Below are positions 8,416 to 19,371 of a DNA stretch of 64,000 bases, piece after piece; positions within the stretch are counted from its first letter, which is position 1; every line of letters starts with the position of its first letter. The DNA lies in assembly GCF_001427125.1 (NCBI RefSeq), contig NZ_LMGK01000001.1, positions 446,108-510,107 on the forward strand, in the 5' to 3' direction. Both the position numbers and the translations under genes were made by a program. Below the pieces are notes generated by a model. It did not search any database. It was given only the letters and a program-made list of their open reading frames with translations, and had not been told where the DNA came from. This stretch comes from Pseudomonas sp. Root562 (lineage in GTDB: Bacteria > Pseudomonadota > Gammaproteobacteria > Pseudomonadales > Pseudomonadaceae).

Positions 8416-9179
8416 GTCAGTTGGAAAAAATCTACGGCGTGCATGCGGTAGAAGCGTTGCTGCGTCACCACCCGAAACGCGTCAAGCAGATCTGGTTGGC
8501 TGAAGGTCGCGGTGATCCGCGGGTACAGACGTTGATCGAGCTGGCCAACGAAAACCGTGTCCAGGTGGGGCAGGCCGAACGCCGTGAAATGGATGCCTGG
8601 GTTGAAGGCGTGCACCAGGGCGTCGTTGCGGAGGTAAGTCCAAGCCAGGTCTGGGGCGAGGCGATGCTCGACGAGTTGCTCGATCGCACCGAAGGCGCAC
8701 CGCTGTTGCTGGTGCTCGACGGAGTGACCGATCCGCACAACCTGGGCGCCTGCCTGCGTTCTGCCGATGCGGCAGGCGCGCTGGCGGTGATCGTGCCGAA
8801 GGACAAGTCGGCGACCCTGACGCCGGTGGTACGAAAAGTCGCTTGTGGTGCTGCAGAAGTGATTCCGCTGGTGGCCGTGACCAACCTGGCGCGCACCCTG
8901 GAAAAACTTCAGCAGCGCGGCTTGTGGGTTGTCGGTACGGCGGGGGAGGCCGAGGTCAGTATTTATGACCAGGACCTGACCGGCCCGACCATTCTGATCA
9001 TGGGCGCTGAAGGCAAAGGCATGCGTCGCCTGACTCGCGAGCATTGCGACTATCTGGTGAATCTGCCGATGGCCGGCAGTGTCAGCAGCCTTAACGTTTC
9101 GGTGGCAACCGGCGTCTGCCTGTTCGAAGCGCAGCGCCAGCGTGGTGTCAAGGCCAAGGCTGCCGCCAAGAAGTCCTGA
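8412..9179 (+). CDS. rlmB: 23S rRNA (guanosine-2251-2'-O)-methyltransferase RlmB
   Basis: A SAM-dependent SpoU-family (SPOUT) methyltransferase of 255 aa that modifies G2251 in the 23S P-loop. An N-terminal RNA-binding region (about 1-75, beginning LEKIYGVHAVEALLRHHP) precedes the knotted catalytic domain with SpoU motifs DPHNLGACLRSADAAGA, ILIMGAEGKGMRRL and LPMAGSVSSLNVSVATGVCL. Its start codon overlaps the rnr stop by 4 bp, the usual rnr-rlmB pairing in gammaproteobacteria. A REP pair follows the stop. Confidence 0.96.
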   Translation: MSQLEKIYGVHAVEALLRHHPKRVKQIWLAEGRGDPRVQTLIELANENRVQVGQAERREMDAWVEGVHQGVVAEVSPSQVWGEAMLDELLDRTEGAPLLLVLDGVTDPHNLGACLRSADAAGALAVIVPKDKSATLTPVVRKVACGAAEVIPLVAVTNLARTLEKLQQRGLWVVGTAGEAEVSIYDQDLTGPTILIMGAEGKGMRRLTREHCDYLVNLPMAGSVSSLNVSVATGVCLFEAQRQRGVKAKAAAKKS

Positions 9180-9191
9180 TCCTCTACTGTG

Positions 9192-9284
9192 TGTAGGAGC
9201 AAAGCTTGCTCGCGATAGGGGGTGTAGCATTCAGCATCAATGTTGAACGTTACACCGCTATCGCGAGCAAGCTTTGCTCCTACA
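9192..9284. repeat. REP inverted pair (TGTAGGAGCAAAGCTTGCTCGCGATAG type)
   Basis: Two perfectly inverted 27-nt units flank a 39-nt spacer just after rlmB. This is a variant unit (AAAGCTTGCT core) unlike the others in the window. It probably ends rnr-rlmB transcripts before the ribosomal promoter. Confidence 0.85.
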
Positions 9285-9338
9285 GTCGTTTGTGGCAAAG
9301 CGAAAACAGGTGAGCTGTTCAAATAATCACCAATTACC

Positions 9339-9367
9339 TTGCGCCTCCTTCGCCCCTTCTCTACAAT
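9339..9367 (+). promoter_or_regulatory. Sigma-70 promoter of the rpsF operon
   Basis: TTGCGC (9339-9344), a 17-bp spacer and TACAAT (9362-9367) lie about 119 bp ahead of rpsF, leaving a leader of roughly 110 nt. The match is at consensus spacing. Confidence 0.55.
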
Positions 9368-9441
9368 TGCGCCCCTTGCTGTGATGGCAGGCACCCACGT
9401 GTCTAGCGTCCTCAAGTCCATAAGTGTCATTCACTCCTTGT

Positions 9442-9462
9442 CTGACCGCTTTTGAGCGGCAG
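9442..9462 (+). promoter_or_regulatory. Leader hairpin just upstream of rpsF, possible S6:S18 operator
   Basis: A hairpin CTG-(A)-CCGCT-TTTG-AGCGG-CAG with one bulged A lies 24 nt before the rpsF start codon. In many bacteria a CCG-containing bulged stem in the rpsF leader binds the S6:S18 complex and represses the operon. The position and CCG motif fit, but I could not align it to the family model. Confidence 0.35.
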
Positions 9463-9485
9463 GCTACAACCCGTAAGGAGCATTC

Positions 9486-9908
9486 ATGCGTCATTACGAA
9501 ATCATCTTTTTGGTCCACCCGGATCAAAGCGAGCAAGTCGGCGGCATGGTTGAGCGTTACACCAAGCTGATCGAAGAAGACGGCGGCAAAATCCACCGTC
9601 TGGAAGATTGGGGCCGTCGTCAACTGGCCTACGCAATCAACAATGTTCACAAGGCTCACTACGTGATGCTGAACGTTGAGTGCACTGGCAAGGCCCTGGC
9701 CGAGCTGGAAGACAACTTCCGCTACAACGATGCAGTGATCCGTAACCTGGTCATCCGTCGCGAAGAAGCCGTTACCGGCCAATCCGAGATGCTCAAGGCT
9801 GAAGAAAACCGCAGTGAGCGCCGTGAGCGTCGCGACCGTCCTGAGCACGAAGGCGCTGAAAGCGCTGACAGTGATGACAGCGACAACAGCGATAACGCTG
9901 ACGAGTAA
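9486..9908 (+). CDS. rpsF: 30S ribosomal protein S6
   Basis: A small-subunit platform protein of 140 aa that binds 16S rRNA together with S18. The N-terminal [18 protein letters not shown] and central [15 protein letters not shown] are signature S6 sequences. The C-terminal 40 residues form a charged tail: first Arg/Glu rich, then Ser/Asp/Asn repeats, ending ADE. A C-terminal Glu in an acidic tail is the substrate context for the glutamate ligase RimK known from E. coli and Pseudomonas. AAGGAG precedes the ATG. First gene of an rpsF-rpsR-DUF2232-rplI operon. Confidence 0.97.
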   Translation: MRHYEIIFLVHPDQSEQVGGMVERYTKLIEEDGGKIHRLEDWGRRQLAYAINNVHKAHYVMLNVECTGKALAELEDNFRYNDAVIRNLVIRREEAVTGQSEMLKAEENRSERRERRDRPEHEGAESADSDDSDNSDNADE

Positions 9909-9936
9909 TCCACGGACCTTTTAAGGAGCCTATCAA

Positions 9937-10167
9937 ATGGCACGTTTCTTCCGTCGTCGTAAATTCTGCCGCTTCACCGCTGAAGACGTGAAAGAGATCG
10001 ATTACAAAGATCTCAACACTCTGAAAGCCTACGTATCCGAGACCGGCAAAATCGTTCCAAGCCGCATCACCGGTACCAAAGCTCGTTATCAGCGTCAGCT
10101 GGCCACCGCTATCAAGCGCGCCCGCTTCCTGGCCCTGCTGGCCTACACCGACAGCCACGGCCGCTGA
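9937..10167 (+). CDS. rpsR: 30S ribosomal protein S18
   Basis: A 76-aa S6 partner with the typical N-terminal [13 protein letters not shown] and the RNA-binding [17 protein letters not shown] segment. AAGGAG is placed 8 nt before the ATG. It lies 28 bp after rpsF. Length and order are standard. Confidence 0.98.
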
Positions 10168-10203
10168 GACCGGGCAGTCGACACGTAGCAAAGGATTGAA
10201 TGT

Positions 10204-11097
10204 ATGCGCGCCTTAGCTGAGTTCATCATGCGGGGCCGTATGCAGGCCACTCTGGTAGTGGCTGGATGTGCGGCAATGCCGTTGTTGTATTGGTTGGGTG
10301 CTGCCGCCGGATGCCTCGTGCTCCTGCGGCGCGGATTGAGGGACGCCCTGGGCGTTCTTGCTCTGGGACTGCTGCCGGCATTGCTCTGGTGGCTTTACTC
10401 CGACGACCCAAGGGCACTTCTGGTGCTGCTGGGTTCTGCGAGCCTTGCGTTGGTTTTGCGCGCAAGCGAGTCCTGGAACCGCGTGCTGCTGGTCAGCATA
10501 GCGATGGGAGTGGTGTTTTCAGTGGTGTTGGGGACAGCTTTTGCTCCCCAGATCGAGATGCTGGCGCAGGCTTTGATAAAAGTCATGCCGTCGCTACTCG
10601 GTGATGTCTACCAGAAGATGTCGGTAGACGAACAAGCGCGTTTCGCGTCCCTGATTGCACCGGTCCTGACCGGCTTGATAGCGGCTTTGTTGCAAATCGT
10701 CAGCTTGTTGAGCCTGCTTGTCGGGCGCTATTGGCAGGCGTTGTTGTACAACCCGGGTGGTTTTGGTCGCGAGTTTCGCGCCATCCGCTTCCCGCTGTTG
10801 CCGGCGATGTTGCTGCTGGCGTGCATGCTTCTGGGGCCGAATCTCGGTTCGCAGATGGCCATGTTGACGCCGTTGTGCAGCGTACCGCTGGTGTTCGCCG
10901 GGCTGGCCCTGATTCATGGGCTGGTGGCGCAAAAGCGACTGGCCAGATTCTGGTTGGTGGGGATGTACGTCACGCTGTTGCTGTTCATGCAGCTGATCTA
11001 TCCGTTGCTGGTGGTCTTGGCCATCGTCGACAGCCTGATTGATTTTCGCGGTCGTTCGGCACCCAAAGATGCCGATAACGCGAACGGTGAAGGTTAA
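10204..11097 (+). CDS. DUF2232-type integral membrane protein
   Basis: A polytopic membrane protein of 297 aa with about eight predicted hydrophobic segments and no catalytic motif that I recognise. Its place between rpsR and rplI is a conserved Pseudomonas feature, and it resembles the YybS/DUF2232 family of unknown function. The soluble loop around residues 130-160 (LLGDVYQKMSVDEQARF) is the only long polar stretch. It lies 36 bp after rpsR and 19 bp before rplI, so it is translated from the ribosomal-protein mRNA. Function unknown. Confidence 0.8.
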   Translation: MRALAEFIMRGRMQATLVVAGCAAMPLLYWLGAAAGCLVLLRRGLRDALGVLALGLLPALLWWLYSDDPRALLVLLGSASLALVLRASESWNRVLLVSIAMGVVFSVVLGTAFAPQIEMLAQALIKVMPSLLGDVYQKMSVDEQARFASLIAPVLTGLIAALLQIVSLLSLLVGRYWQALLYNPGGFGREFRAIRFPLLPAMLLLACMLLGPNLGSQMAMLTPLCSVPLVFAGLALIHGLVAQKRLARFWLVGMYVTLLLFMQLIYPLLVVLAIVDSLIDFRGRSAPKDADNANGEG

Positions 11098-11116
11098 AAG
11101 TTAAGAGGATTTTCAC

Positions 11117-11563
11117 ATGCAACTGATCCTTCTGGAAAAAGTCACCAACCTGGGCAACCTGGGTGACAAAGTGAACGTTAAGGCTGGTTACGGTCGTAAC
11201 TACCTGCTGCCATACGGCAAAGCTACCGCTGCGACCCCGGCCAACCTGGCTGCGTTCGAAGAGCGTCGTGCTGAGCTGGAAAAAGCAGCAGCAGATCGTA
11301 AATCGTCGGCTGAAAGCCGCGCTGCCCAACTGGCCGAGCTGGAAGTGACCATCACTGCCACCGCTGGCGACGAAGGCAAGCTGTTCGGTTCGATCGGTAC
11401 TCACGACATCGCTGATGCACTGACCGCCTCCGGCGTTGAAGTGCAGAAGAGCGAAGTTCGTCTGCCGAACGGCACCATCCGCAACGTAGGCGAATTCGAC
11501 GTAGCCGTGCACCTGCACGCCGAAGTTGAAGCCACCGTACGCGTTGTCGTGGTAGCAGCTTAA
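11117..11563 (+). CDS. rplI: 50S ribosomal protein L9
   Basis: A 148-aa L9 with the N-terminal rRNA-binding domain ([19 protein letters not shown]...[13 protein letters not shown]), a long connecting helix (about 41-74) and a C-terminal domain ([14 protein letters not shown]). AAGAGGA precedes the ATG. Last gene of the rpsF operon; a strong hairpin follows. Confidence 0.98.
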   Translation: MQLILLEKVTNLGNLGDKVNVKAGYGRNYLLPYGKATAATPANLAAFEERRAELEKAAADRKSSAESRAAQLAELEVTITATAGDEGKLFGSIGTHDIADALTASGVEVQKSEVRLPNGTIRNVGEFDVAVHLHAEVEATVRVVVVAA

Positions 11564-11608
11564 GCAGCACTTGTCGGCTGGCACCCTCGGGTGCTTGCCG
11601 GTAACATC

Positions 11609-11644
11609 GGGCACGATCCTGTTTACAGGTCGTGCCCTTTGTCT
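11609..11644 (+). terminator. Terminator after rplI
   Basis: GGGCACGA...TCGTGCCC with an inner CCTG/CAGG extension makes a long stem followed by TTTGTCTTT, 45 bp after the rplI stop. Confidence 0.75.
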
Positions 11645-11698
11645 TTCTGGTAACTCCTGTTTTTCAATCCCTGCTTTTTTCTGAACAACCAAGTGGCC

Positions 11699-13096
11699 AT
11701 GAACGAAATTTCCGCTCCTGAGCAATACGATCTGCAAACCGCCGCGCTGAAGGTGCCGCCACATTCCATCGAAGCCGAACAGGCTGTGCTCGGTGGTCTG
11801 ATGCTGGACAACAACGCCTGGGAGCGCGTGCTCGATCAAGTCTCCGACGGCGATTTCTACCGACATGACCACCGTCTGATTTTCCGCGCGATCGCCAAGC
11901 TGGCCGATCAGAACATGCCGATCGACGTCGTGACCCTGTCCGAACAACTGGACAAGGAAGGTCAGACCTCGCAAGTCGGCGGCCTCGGTTACCTCGGTGA
12001 ACTGGCAAAAAACACGCCTTCGGTCGCCAACATCAAGGCCTATGCGCAGATCGTTCGCGAGCGGGCGACATTGCGCCAGTTGATCGGTATCAGCACCGAA
12101 ATTGCCGACAGCGCTTTCAACCCGGAAGGCCGCACTGCCGCGGAAATTCTTGACGAGGCCGAGCGGCAGATTTTCCAGATCGCCGAGGCCCGGCCAAAAA
12201 CCGGTGGTCCGGTGGGCGTCAACGACCTGTTGACCAAGGCCATCGACCGTATCGACACGCTGTTCAATACCGACAACGCCATCACTGGCCTGTCCACCGG
12301 CTACACCGACCTCGATGAGAAGACCAGCGGCCTGCAACCGGCCGACTTGATCATCGTCGCCGGCCGTCCGTCCATGGGTAAAACCACCTTTGCGATGAAC
12401 CTGGTGGAAAACGCCGTGTTGCGCAGTGAAAAAGCGGTTCTGGTCTACTCGCTGGAGATGCCAGGCGAATCGCTGATCATGCGTATGCTTTCGTCCCTCG
12501 GTCGTATCGACCAGACCAAGGTGCGTTCCGGTCAGCTCGAAGACGATGACTGGCCGCGCCTGACCTCGGCGGTCAACCTGCTCAACGACCGCAAGCTGTT
12601 CATTGACGATACCGCCGGCATCAGTCCGTCGGAAATGCGTGCCCGGACCCGGCGTCTGGTGCGTGAGCACGGTGAAGTCGGCCTGATCATGATCGACTAC
12701 CTGCAGCTGATGCAGATTCCGGGTTCCAGCGGCGACAACCGGACCAACGAGATTTCCGAGATCTCCCGATCCCTGAAAGCGCTGGCCAAAGAATTCAACT
12801 GCCCGGTGGTGGCGCTGTCGCAGCTCAACCGTTCCCTGGAACAACGGCCGAACAAGCGCCCGGTGAACTCCGACTTGCGTGAATCCGGAGCGATCGAGCA
12901 GGACGCCGACGTGATCATGTTCGTGTATCGGGACGAGGTGTATCACCCGGAAACCGAGCACAAAGGCATTGCCGAGATCATCATCGGCAAGCAGCGGAAC
13001 GGCCCGATCGGCTTTATCCGCCTGGCGTTCATCGGCAAATACACGCGATTCGAGAACCTGGCGCCGGGTAGCTACAACTTCGACGATGACGAATAA
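11699..13096 (+). CDS. dnaB: Replicative DNA helicase DnaB
   Basis: A hexameric 5'-3' fork helicase of 465 aa. The N-terminal DnaB_N domain (about 20-125) contains PPHSIEAEQAVLGGLM; the RecA-like ATPase has Walker A GRPSMGKTT at about 221-229, Walker B GLIMIDYLQLM, and arginine-finger region KQRNGPIGFIRLAF. I start it at ATG 11699 because homologues begin MNEIS; an in-frame GTG at 11693 is possible, and neither has a strong Shine-Dalgarno sequence. No intein is present. It sits just after rplI, as in most pseudomonads. Confidence 0.96.
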   Translation: MNEISAPEQYDLQTAALKVPPHSIEAEQAVLGGLMLDNNAWERVLDQVSDGDFYRHDHRLIFRAIAKLADQNMPIDVVTLSEQLDKEGQTSQVGGLGYLGELAKNTPSVANIKAYAQIVRERATLRQLIGISTEIADSAFNPEGRTAAEILDEAERQIFQIAEARPKTGGPVGVNDLLTKAIDRIDTLFNTDNAITGLSTGYTDLDEKTSGLQPADLIIVAGRPSMGKTTFAMNLVENAVLRSEKAVLVYSLEMPGESLIMRMLSSLGRIDQTKVRSGQLEDDDWPRLTSAVNLLNDRKLFIDDTAGISPSEMRARTRRLVREHGEVGLIMIDYLQLMQIPGSSGDNRTNEISEISRSLKALAKEFNCPVVALSQLNRSLEQRPNKRPVNSDLRESGAIEQDADVIMFVYRDEVYHPETEHKGIAEIIIGKQRNGPIGFIRLAFIGKYTRFENLAPGSYNFDDDE

Positions 13097-13113
13097 GTCG
13101 TTATAGAGGTTTT

Positions 13114-13246
13114 TGTGGCGAGGGAGCTTGCTCCCGCTGGGCTGCGCAGCAGCCCCAATACCTACAATGGTATTGATTCAGGCACACCGCAATTGCTGGT
13201 TTTGCGACTGCTGCGCAGTCGAGCGGGAGCAAGCTCCCTCGCCACA
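13114..13246. repeat. REP inverted pair (GTGGCGAGGGAGCTTGCTCCCGCT type)
   Basis: Inverted units at 13114-13138 and 13222-13246 match the pair at 5006-5127 almost exactly, including an inner GCTGCGCAGCAG palindrome. It lies between dnaB and ygiQ. Confidence 0.85.
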
Positions 13247-13363
13247 TAGGTTGTGTGTGCCAAAGCGCTCACCAATTTCCGACCATAGCCGTCGGAATTG
13301 GTCAAAATTTGTGCTATATTCCGCGCCCGCGAAATTCAATGAAAGCCAACACCGGTTATCGAC

Positions 13364-15667
<2,304 letters not shown>

Positions 15668-15688
15668 GCCGCGCTTGAGCTGAACAGA

Positions 15689-15710
15689 ACGCCAACCTTC
15701 GGGTTGGCGT
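15689..15710 (+). terminator. Hairpin after ygiQ
   Basis: ACGCCAACC-TTC-GGGTTGGCGT forms a stable stem 22 bp after the stop, but no U-tract follows; the repeat element begins directly after it. Likely a terminator whose tail was replaced by the repeat. Confidence 0.45.
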
Positions 15711-15845
15711 GATCGTTCCCACGCTCTGCGTGGGAATGCCTCTAGGGACGCTCCGCGTTCCAGCCGCGCCACTGTAACCATTCCAACCCACCTGTGGCGC
15801 GGAGCGTCACGGGCTGCATTCCCACGCCGGAGCGTGGGAACGATC
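15711..15845. repeat. Palindromic GATCGTTCCCACGC element, 135-bp copy
   Basis: Ends are inverted GATCGTTCCCACGC(T) / (A)GCGTGGGAACGATC, with nested GCGTGGGAATGC...GCATTCCCACGC and GACGCTCCGCG...GCGGAGCGTC arms. The whole unit can fold back on itself. Related copies are at 24691, 39589 and 56411. Intergenic 15668-16007 holds this and the hairpin only. Confidence 0.85.
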
Positions 15846-16007
15846 GTGGGTGTGCCACAAATACGTGCAATCGATTCAACGCATTTTCCCGCCTCGCCCG
15901 ATTTTGGTGCTGTACTGCCTCAGGCAATCGAAGAAAGCGCCAGCGCTGCTGGATGGCATAAGTCTTGCGCGCTTTCCATAACGCTTAGGGCTCGCAGGAG
16001 GCACGCC

Positions 16008-19000
16008 GTGTCGATACATGTCGCATTGCACCACGTCACGCATTACCGCTACGACCGTGCTGTGGAGCTGGGGCCACAGATCGTTCGCCTGCGTCCGGCA
16101 GCCCACAGCCGCACGCGGATTCTGTCCTATGCGCTGAAAATTTCGCCCGAGCAGCATTTCATCAACTGGCAGCAAGACCCTCAGGGCAATTACCTGGCGC
16201 GGTTGGTGTTCCCGGAGAAAACCGATGAGCTGCGGATCGAAGTCGATCTGCTCGCCGAAATGGCGGTGTTCAATCCCTTCGACTTCTTTCTTGAGCCCTA
16301 CGCGGAAAAAATCCCGTTCACTTACGCCGCCGATGAGCGCAAAGAACTGGCGCCGTACCTGGAAACCTTGCCCCTTACGCCAAAGTTCAAGGCGTATGTG
16401 GAAAGTATCGATCGCACGCCGCTGCCCAGTGTCGATTTCCTCGTCGCGCTCAACCAGCGCCTGAGTGAAGACATCGACTACCTGATCCGCATGGAGCCGG
16501 GCGTGCAAACGCCTGAGTTCACCCTCGAACAAAGCTCCGGTTCGTGCCGCGATTCCGCGTGGCTGCTGGTGCAGTTGCTGCGCAACCTCGGGCTGGCAGC
16601 ACGTTTCGTTTCCGGTTACCTGATCCAGCTGACCGCCGACGTGAAAAGCCTCGACGGCCCCTCGGGTACTGATGTCGACTTCACCGACTTGCACGCCTGG
16701 TGCGAGGTGTACTTGCCCGGCGCTGGCTGGATTGGTCTGGATGCCACCTCCGGGCTGTTTGCTGGTGAAGGACACATACCGTTGGCCTGTAGTCCCGATC
16801 CGTCCTCTGCGGCGCCGATCACGGGGCTGGTGGAACCGTGCGAGTGCGCGTTCAGCCACGAGATGTCAGTTGAGCGAATTTGGGAGGCGCCCCGCGTCAC
16901 CAAGCCTTACACCGACGATCAATGGCTGGCGATTCAGGCTTTGGGCCGGCAAATCGACGCCGACCTGCTGGAAGGCGATGTGCGCTTGACCATGGGCGGT
17001 GAGCCGACGTTCGTCTCGATTGATGACCCGGATGGCGCCGAATGGAATACCGCGGCCCTGGGGCCGGAAAAACGGCGTCTGTCCGCCGAGCTGTTCCAGC
17101 GCATGCGAAAACGCTACGCGCCGCAGGGACTGGTGCATTTCGGCCAGGGTAAGTGGTACCCCGGCGAACAGCTGCCGCGCTGGTCGCTCAATTGCTACTG
17201 GCGCCGTGACGGCGCGCCGATCTGGAACAACAGCGCGCTGATTGCCGACGAGCACGAAGACTACGGTGCGACCGGCGAACTGGCCGGGCGTTTTCTGGCG
17301 AGCGTTGCAGAGCGCCTGAAGATTCCCACACGCTTTGTGTTTCCAGCCTACGAAGACAATTTCTATTACCTCTGGCGTGAAGGCACGTTGCCGCAAAACG
17401 TCAGCGCCGAAGACTCGCGTCTTGAGGAACCCCTGGAGCGTGCACGACTGCGCAAAGTTTTCAGCCAGGGTCTGGACAAAGTCATCGGCCAGGTCCTGCC
17501 GCTGGCACGCACCGCCAAGGGCGATCAGTGGCAGAGCGGCCGCTGGTATTTGCGCGACGAGCATTGCCGGTTGGTGCCGGGAGACTCGCCACTGGGCTAT
17601 CGGTTGCCGCTGGGTTCGCAGCCGTGGGTGAAAGCGGCGGAGTATCCGTTCATTCATCCGCAAGACCCGAATCAGACGTTCCCACCGCTACCCGATATGG
17701 CACAGTCGCAGAATCAGGGCGCGGCGGCGCTGATTGAGGATCGTGCCCCGAAAATCGACGAATCCGCGGACTGGCTGACCCGCACCGCGTTCTGCGCCGA
17801 GGCGCGGGAAGGCCGGTTGTATCTGTTCATGCCGCCACTGGAACGGGTCGAGGATTATCTGGAACTGGTGGCTGCCATTGAAGCCACTGCTGAAGAGCTG
17901 CGTTGTCCGGTGCTGCTGGAAGGTTATGAGCCGCCGAGCGATCCGCGGTTAAGCAACTTTCGCATCACCCCGGATCCGGGCGTGATCGAGGTCAACGTTC
18001 AGCCGTCCGCGACCTGGGATGAGTTGGTCGAGCGCACCGAGTTCCTCTATGAAGAAGCGCGCCAGACCCGACTGACCACCGAAAAATTCCTGATTGATGG
18101 ACGGCACACCGGAACTGGCGGCGGTAACCATTTCGTACTGGGTGGCGCGACACCGGCTGACTCACCGTTTCTGCGTCGTCCGGATTTGCTGCGCAGCCTG
18201 ATCAGTTACTGGCATAACCATCCCTCGCTGTCCTACCTGTTTTCCGGGTTGTTCATCGGGCCGACGTCCCAGGCGCCGCGCGTCGACGAGGCGCGAAACG
18301 ATGCCTTGTATGAACTGGAAATTGCCTTTGCGCAGATGCCAAAGGCGGGGGAAGAGTGTGCGCCGTGGTTGGTCGACCGGTTGCTGAGAAACCTGCTGAT
18401 CGATGTCACTGGCAACACCCACCGCGCCGAGTTCTGCATCGACAAGCTCTACTCGCCGGACGGCGCGACGGGGCGGCTCGGGTTGCTGGAACTGCGCGCC
18501 TTTGAAATGCCACCGCATGCGCGTATGAGCCTGGCGCAGCAATTGTTGCTGCGGGCGCTGGTCGCACGGTTCTGGCGTGAGCCTTATGCGCCGCCAAAAC
18601 TGGCGCGCTGGGGCACGGAGCTGCACGACCGGTTCCTGTTGCCGCACTTTATCGAACAGGATTTCGCCGACGTCATCGTCGACCTCAACGCGGCCGGTTA
18701 TCCGGTGCGGGCCGAGTGGTTTGCGGCGCATCTGGAATTTCGTTTTCCCAAGGTCGGCGACTACGCCGTCAGCGGCATCGCGCTGGAGCTGCGCCAGGCA
18801 CTGGAGCCATGGCATGTATTGGGCGAGGAGGGTGCGGTCGGTGGCACGGTGCGTTATGTGGACTCGTCGCTGGAGCGCCTTCAGGTCAAGCTCAGCGGCT
18901 TGCCGCCGCAGCGCTATTTGCTGACGTGCAACGGCATCCCGGTGCCTTTGCAGCCGACCGGGCGTGTTGGGGAATTCGTTGCAGGCGTGCGTTTTCGCGC

Positions 19001-19283
19001 ATGGCAACCGGCCAACTGTTTGCAGCCGACCATCCCGGTGCACGCACCGTTGGTATTCGATCTGCTCGATACGTGGATGGGGCGTTCACTGGGCGGTTGC
19101 CAGTATCACGTCGCGCACCCGGGCGGGCGCAATTACGAGACGTTGCCGGTGAATGCCAATGAAGCCGAGAGCCGACGCATGGCGCGTTTCTTCCGGATCG
19201 GACACACGCCTGGGAAACTTCCTATTCCGATTCTGGAAATTAACGACGAGCTACCGATGACTCTCGATTTACGACGTTTCTAA
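16008..19283 (+). CDS. Transglutaminase-like protein with DUF2126 domain
   Basis: A 1,091-aa cytoplasmic protein. The N-terminus (about 1-110) is a bacterial transglutaminase-like N-domain. A transglutaminase core follows with a complete triad: C180 (SSGSCRDSAW), H229 (TDLHAW) and D245 (GLDATSG). The remaining 800 residues match the DUF2126 type, which has features of the COOH-NH2 ligase/ATP-grasp-like superfamily. I start at GTG 16008 because AGGAGG (15996-16001) is ideally placed and homologues begin SIHVALHHVTHYRYDR. It is followed by an ATP-grasp/alpha-E protein and a second transglutaminase. Such clusters are predicted to make and cut peptide bonds on an unknown substrate; this is inference from family studies. 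Confidence 0.88.
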   Translation: MSIHVALHHVTHYRYDRAVELGPQIVRLRPAAHSRTRILSYALKISPEQHFINWQQDPQGNYLARLVFPEKTDELRIEVDLLAEMAVFNPFDFFLEPYAEKIPFTYAADERKELAPYLETLPLTPKFKAYVESIDRTPLPSVDFLVALNQRLSEDIDYLIRMEPGVQTPEFTLEQSSGSCRDSAWLLVQLLRNLGLAARFVSGYLIQLTADVKSLDGPSGTDVDFTDLHAWCEVYLPGAGWIGLDATSGLFAGEGHIPLACSPDPSSAAPITGLVEPCECAFSHEMSVERIWEAPRVTKPYTDDQWLAIQALGRQIDADLLEGDVRLTMGGEPTFVSIDDPDGAEWNTAALGPEKRRLSAELFQRMRKRYAPQGLVHFGQGKWYPGEQLPRWSLNCYWRRDGAPIWNNSALIADEHEDYGATGELAGRFLASVAERLKIPTRFVFPAYEDNFYYLWREGTLPQNVSAEDSRLEEPLERARLRKVFSQGLDKVIGQVLPLARTAKGDQWQSGRWYLRDEHCRLVPGDSPLGYRLPLGSQPWVKAAEYPFIHPQDPNQTFPPLPDMAQSQNQGAAALIEDRAPKIDESADWLTRTAFCAEAREGRLYLFMPPLERVEDYLELVAAIEATAEELRCPVLLEGYEPPSDPRLSNFRITPDPGVIEVNVQPSATWDELVERTEFLYEEARQTRLTTEKFLIDGRHTGTGGGNHFVLGGATPADSPFLRRPDLLRSLISYWHNHPSLSYLFSGLFIGPTSQAPRVDEARNDALYELEIAFAQMPKAGEECAPWLVDRLLRNLLIDVTGNTHRAEFCIDKLYSPDGATGRLGLLELRAFEMPPHARMSLAQQLLLRALVARFWREPYAPPKLARWGTELHDRFLLPHFIEQDFADVIVDLNAAGYPVRAEWFAAHLEFRFPKVGDYAVSGIALELRQALEPWHVLGEEGAVGGTVRYVDSSLERLQVKLSGLPPQRYLLTCNGIPVPLQPTGRVGEFVAGVRFRAWQPANCLQPTIPVHAPLVFDLLDTWMGRSLGGCQYHVAHPGGRNYETLPVNANEAESRRMARFFRIGHTPGKLPIPILEINDELPMTLDLRRF

Positions 19284-19371
19284 ACCGTACGCGACGCTCG
19301 GATTTTTCGTATATCCGGGCGTCATGAGCCTGCGTTAGTCTGACCGTTCATTGCTGTCTGCCGAGCTTTCC

